Below, in pieces: positions 5,169-6,921 of a DNA stretch of 6,921 nt. The notes under the pieces are model-generated. The model did not search any database. It was not told the DNA's origin and saw only the letters and a program-made list of their open reading frames with translations. The stretch comes from Eubacteriales Family XIII. Incertae Sedis bacterium. Its GTDB lineage: Bacteria; Bacillota; Clostridia; Peptostreptococcales; Anaerovoracaceae. The position numbers and the translations under genes are program-made. The DNA is taken from contig JAISEX010000178.1 of NCBI GenBank assembly GCA_031263875.1, positions 1-6,921 on the forward strand, read 5' to 3'. The stretch's first letter is position 1. Each line of letters starts with the position of its first letter.

Positions 5169-6194
5169 CGGCAGCGTGACGGTAAAGGCCGTTCCTTTCC
5201 CGAACTCGCTCTCGGCGGCGACGTCCCCGTCAAGCAGTTCCGCGATTTTCCTCACGATCGCCAGGCCCAATCCGTTCCCGTTAAAAAGGCTGCGCGATTC
5301 GTCGGCTTTGTAGAAGCGGTCGAAGATGCGCGGCAGCGCTTCGGGCGTGATGCCGATGCCGGTGTCCGCGATCCGGCATATCGCGTTCCCGCTTTGCGCG
5401 AGCAGGGAGATATGGACGCGCCCGCCGTCCGGCGTAAATTTAACGGCGTTTCCGATAAGGTTTGTCCACATATGCTCGGCTAATTCCCGGTCGGTCTGAA
5501 TCGTTATTTCGGTGAGGTCGGCTGTCACGTCGATATGTTTTTCGGACCAGAGCGGCTCGCAGGCAGAGATGACGGAGCGGATCTGCCGGTCGAGGCGGTA
5601 GGCATTCATTTTGATAACTCCGGCCTCCGCGTCGAGCGCAGCCAGCCGCAGCAAGTTCTCCGAAAGGTTTGACAACCGGTCGCTTTCCGAGCGGATAACG
5701 GTCAGGTAATCGCGCCGTTTTTCGGGGCTGAGGTGTTCGTCCGTGAGCGCCGCCGCGTAGCCGCGAATCGAGGTCAGCGGCGATTGTATTTCGTGCGAAA
5801 CATTGGAGACGAATTCCCGCCGCATCGTTTCGATTTTCTTCAATTGTAACGCCATCGTATCGATGCTCTTGACGAACCCGCCGAGCTTCGGGTCGAGGCG
5901 AAAATCTCCCGCGGGAGCGACGTCGAAATCCCCTGCCGTCAATTTTTCGATAATATCCGACGTCTGCACAAAAGCGTTTCGGTACCGCCGCAGGATCGAG
6001 AAGCGTGTAAGCGTCAGAATGGCGATCGTGAGGATCAGGCTGACGCCCGACGCGATGATCTGTATCGAAAACTCGGGCAGTTTGTCGTAGAGTAGTTCAA
6101 AAATTACGCCGAAGGAAAAGACGTCGCTGATTAGGAAGACGGCGATAAACAGCGCGGCCGAGGCGAGCGTTTGCCAAAATGCTTTTCTCCTCAT
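5142..6194 (-). CDS. Membrane sensor histidine kinase
   Basis: A 350-residue kinase that autophosphorylates on histidine and passes phosphate to the adjacent response regulator. There are two membrane segments (about 8-28 and 43-65) with only some 15 residues between them, so almost no extracellular sensor. A HAMP linker follows (about 66-120). The HisKA domain has phospho-acceptor His134 in HEIQSPLTSI. The ATPase domain has the N box (Asn245, Asn249 in NLIGNAVKFT), G1 DTGIG (277-281), F box (RIFDRFYK) and G2 GNGLGLAI (306-313). All catalytic motifs are intact. Its ATG overlaps the regulator stop in an ATGA (6191-6194), so translation is probably coupled; no strong Shine-Dalgarno site precedes it. 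The short loop resembles intramembrane-sensing or accessory-dependent kinases. The signal is unknown. Confidence 0.95.
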   Translation of the reverse strand: MRRKAFWQTLASAALFIAVFLISDVFSFGVIFELLYDKLPEFSIQIIASGVSLILTIAILTLTRFSILRRYRNAFVQTSDIIEKLTAGDFDVAPAGDFRLDPKLGGFVKSIDTMALQLKKIETMRREFVSNVSHEIQSPLTSIRGYAAALTDEHLSPEKRRDYLTVIRSESDRLSNLSENLLRLAALDAEAGVIKMNAYRLDRQIRSVISACEPLWSEKHIDVTADLTEITIQTDRELAEHMWTNLIGNAVKFTPDGGRVHISLLAQSGNAICRIADTGIGITPEALPRIFDRFYKADESRSLFNGNGLGLAIVRKIAELLDGDVAAESEFGKGTAFTVTLPLLLVSHAG

Positions 6195-6868
6195 AAGGTC
6201 GTATCCAATCGGTATCCGACGCCTCTAATGGTGCGGATATGGACGCCGGAGATTTGTTCCGGCAGTTTCTCGCGCACCCGCCCGATATGGACGTCCAGCG
6301 TCCGTTCGTTCCCCTCGAAGTCGAAGCCCCAAATGCGTTCTATCAGCGCGTCGCGTGAGAAGGTTCTGCCCGGCGACCCCGCGAGCGTAAACAGCAGCTC
6401 GAATTCTTTCAGCGGCAAAGTGACGGGCGCGCCCTCCGCTATCGTCAGCGTATACGATTTCCGCTCCAGGCGTATTGATCCGATTTCGATAAGCCCGGAA
6501 CAGTTGATTTCGTAGCGCCGCATCAAAGCTTTAACGCGCGCGACGAGCTCCTGCGGGTCGAAGGGCTTCGTCAGGTAATCGTCGGCGCCGAGGCTGAAGC
6601 CTTTCACTTTGTCGGGCGTTTCCGCTTTGGCGGTCACGAGCAGGATGGGGATATCGTAGTACTCTCTGATTTCGCGGCAGACCGCGAAGCCGTCGACGTT
6701 CGGCATCAGGATGTCCACTATCGCCATATCGACTTTGGCGGTTTCCATAATGCGCAGGGCTTCCGCGCCATCGGCGGCTTCCATCAGCCGAAAGCCCTCC
6801 GGCTCGAGGAATATCTTTATCAATTCGCGAATATGGCGGTCGTCGTCCACGATCAAAATGGCGCTCAT
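6191..6868 (-). CDS. OmpR/PhoB-family response regulator
   Basis: A 225-residue cytoplasmic transcription factor, standard length. The receiver domain (1-118) has acidic residues Asp8-Asp10, phospho-acceptor Asp52 in AIVDILMP, Thr79 and Lys101 in LTKPF. The C-terminal winged helix (about 125-223) shows the LPLKEFELLFTLAGSPGRTFSR block, the recognition region ERTLDVHIGRVREKL, and the closing IRTIRGVGYRL. The ATG at 6868 has AAAGGAA upstream, with AGGA 8 nt from the start. It is first in a two-gene operon with the histidine kinase, joined by a 4-nt overlap. Its promoter should lie in or just beyond 6869-6921; that 53-bp stretch shows only an AT-rich tract and no clear -35/-10 pair. Targets are unknown; the neighbouring lipoprotein gene is one candidate (inference). 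Confidence 0.96.
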   Translation of the reverse strand: MSAILIVDDDRHIRELIKIFLEPEGFRLMEAADGAEALRIMETAKVDMAIVDILMPNVDGFAVCREIREYYDIPILLVTAKAETPDKVKGFSLGADDYLTKPFDPQELVARVKALMRRYEINCSGLIEIGSIRLERKSYTLTIAEGAPVTLPLKEFELLFTLAGSPGRTFSRDALIERIWGFDFEGNERTLDVHIGRVREKLPEQISGVHIRTIRGVGYRLDTTL

Positions 6869-6875
6869 GCGGGTG

Positions 6876-6882
6876 TTCCTTT
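6876..6882 (-). promoter_or_regulatory. Ribosome binding site of the response regulator
   Basis: AAAGGAA on the minus strand, with its AGGA core 8 nt before the ATG at 6868, supports that start. Confidence 0.7.
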
Positions 6883-6921
6883 CTATGGTGAGGTAAACTC
6901 TTTTTATTCTTACGTACTATT

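Overview
The window suggests a bacterium of the Firmicutes/Clostridia type with moderately high GC. The clues are strong Shine-Dalgarno sites, a lipoprotein with an apparent TTG start behind a perfect extended -10 promoter (TATGCTATAAT), a PucR/CdaR-type regulator, and a compact OmpR-family two-component system. I cannot place it at genus level.

Layout. Bases 1-706 (minus) hold the N-terminal half of an NAD(P)-dependent aldehyde dehydrogenase (ALDH-1) that runs off the left edge. Bases 707-1052 form a divergent intergenic region with a large imperfect palindrome (about 787-903) and an AT-rich promoter zone containing a symmetric -10 element. Bases 1053-2294 (plus) encode a PucR/CdaR-type transcriptional regulator. 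Bases 2295-2629 are a convergent intergenic region with copy A of a GC-rich repeat and a perfect 40-nt palindrome that probably acts as a terminator. Bases 2630-4060 (minus) encode a complete second aldehyde dehydrogenase (ALDH-2), about half identical to ALDH-1 over the shared part. Bases 4061-4679 are a 619-bp non-coding stretch. It holds a long inverted repeat in the ALDH-2 upstream region, inverted copy B of the GC-rich repeat, and the promoter of the next gene. Bases 4680-5168 (plus) encode a small lipoprotein resembling DUF4825 proteins. Bases 5142-6868 (minus) carry a response regulator and histidine kinase joined by an ATGA overlap; the kinase tail overlaps the lipoprotein tail by 27 bp.

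How the genes may work together (inference). The PucR-type regulator lies between two paralogous aldehyde dehydrogenases that both read on the opposite strand, so it is the obvious candidate to control one or both. The octamer TTTCGTTA occurs upstream of the regulator and in both arms of the inverted repeat upstream of ALDH-2. The right part looks like a separate envelope-signalling module: a two-component system with almost no extracellular sensor, convergent with a secreted lipoprotein. No tRNA, rRNA, CRISPR array, transposase or phage gene was seen. The most unusual content is in the intergenic repeats and palindromes rather than in novel protein families.
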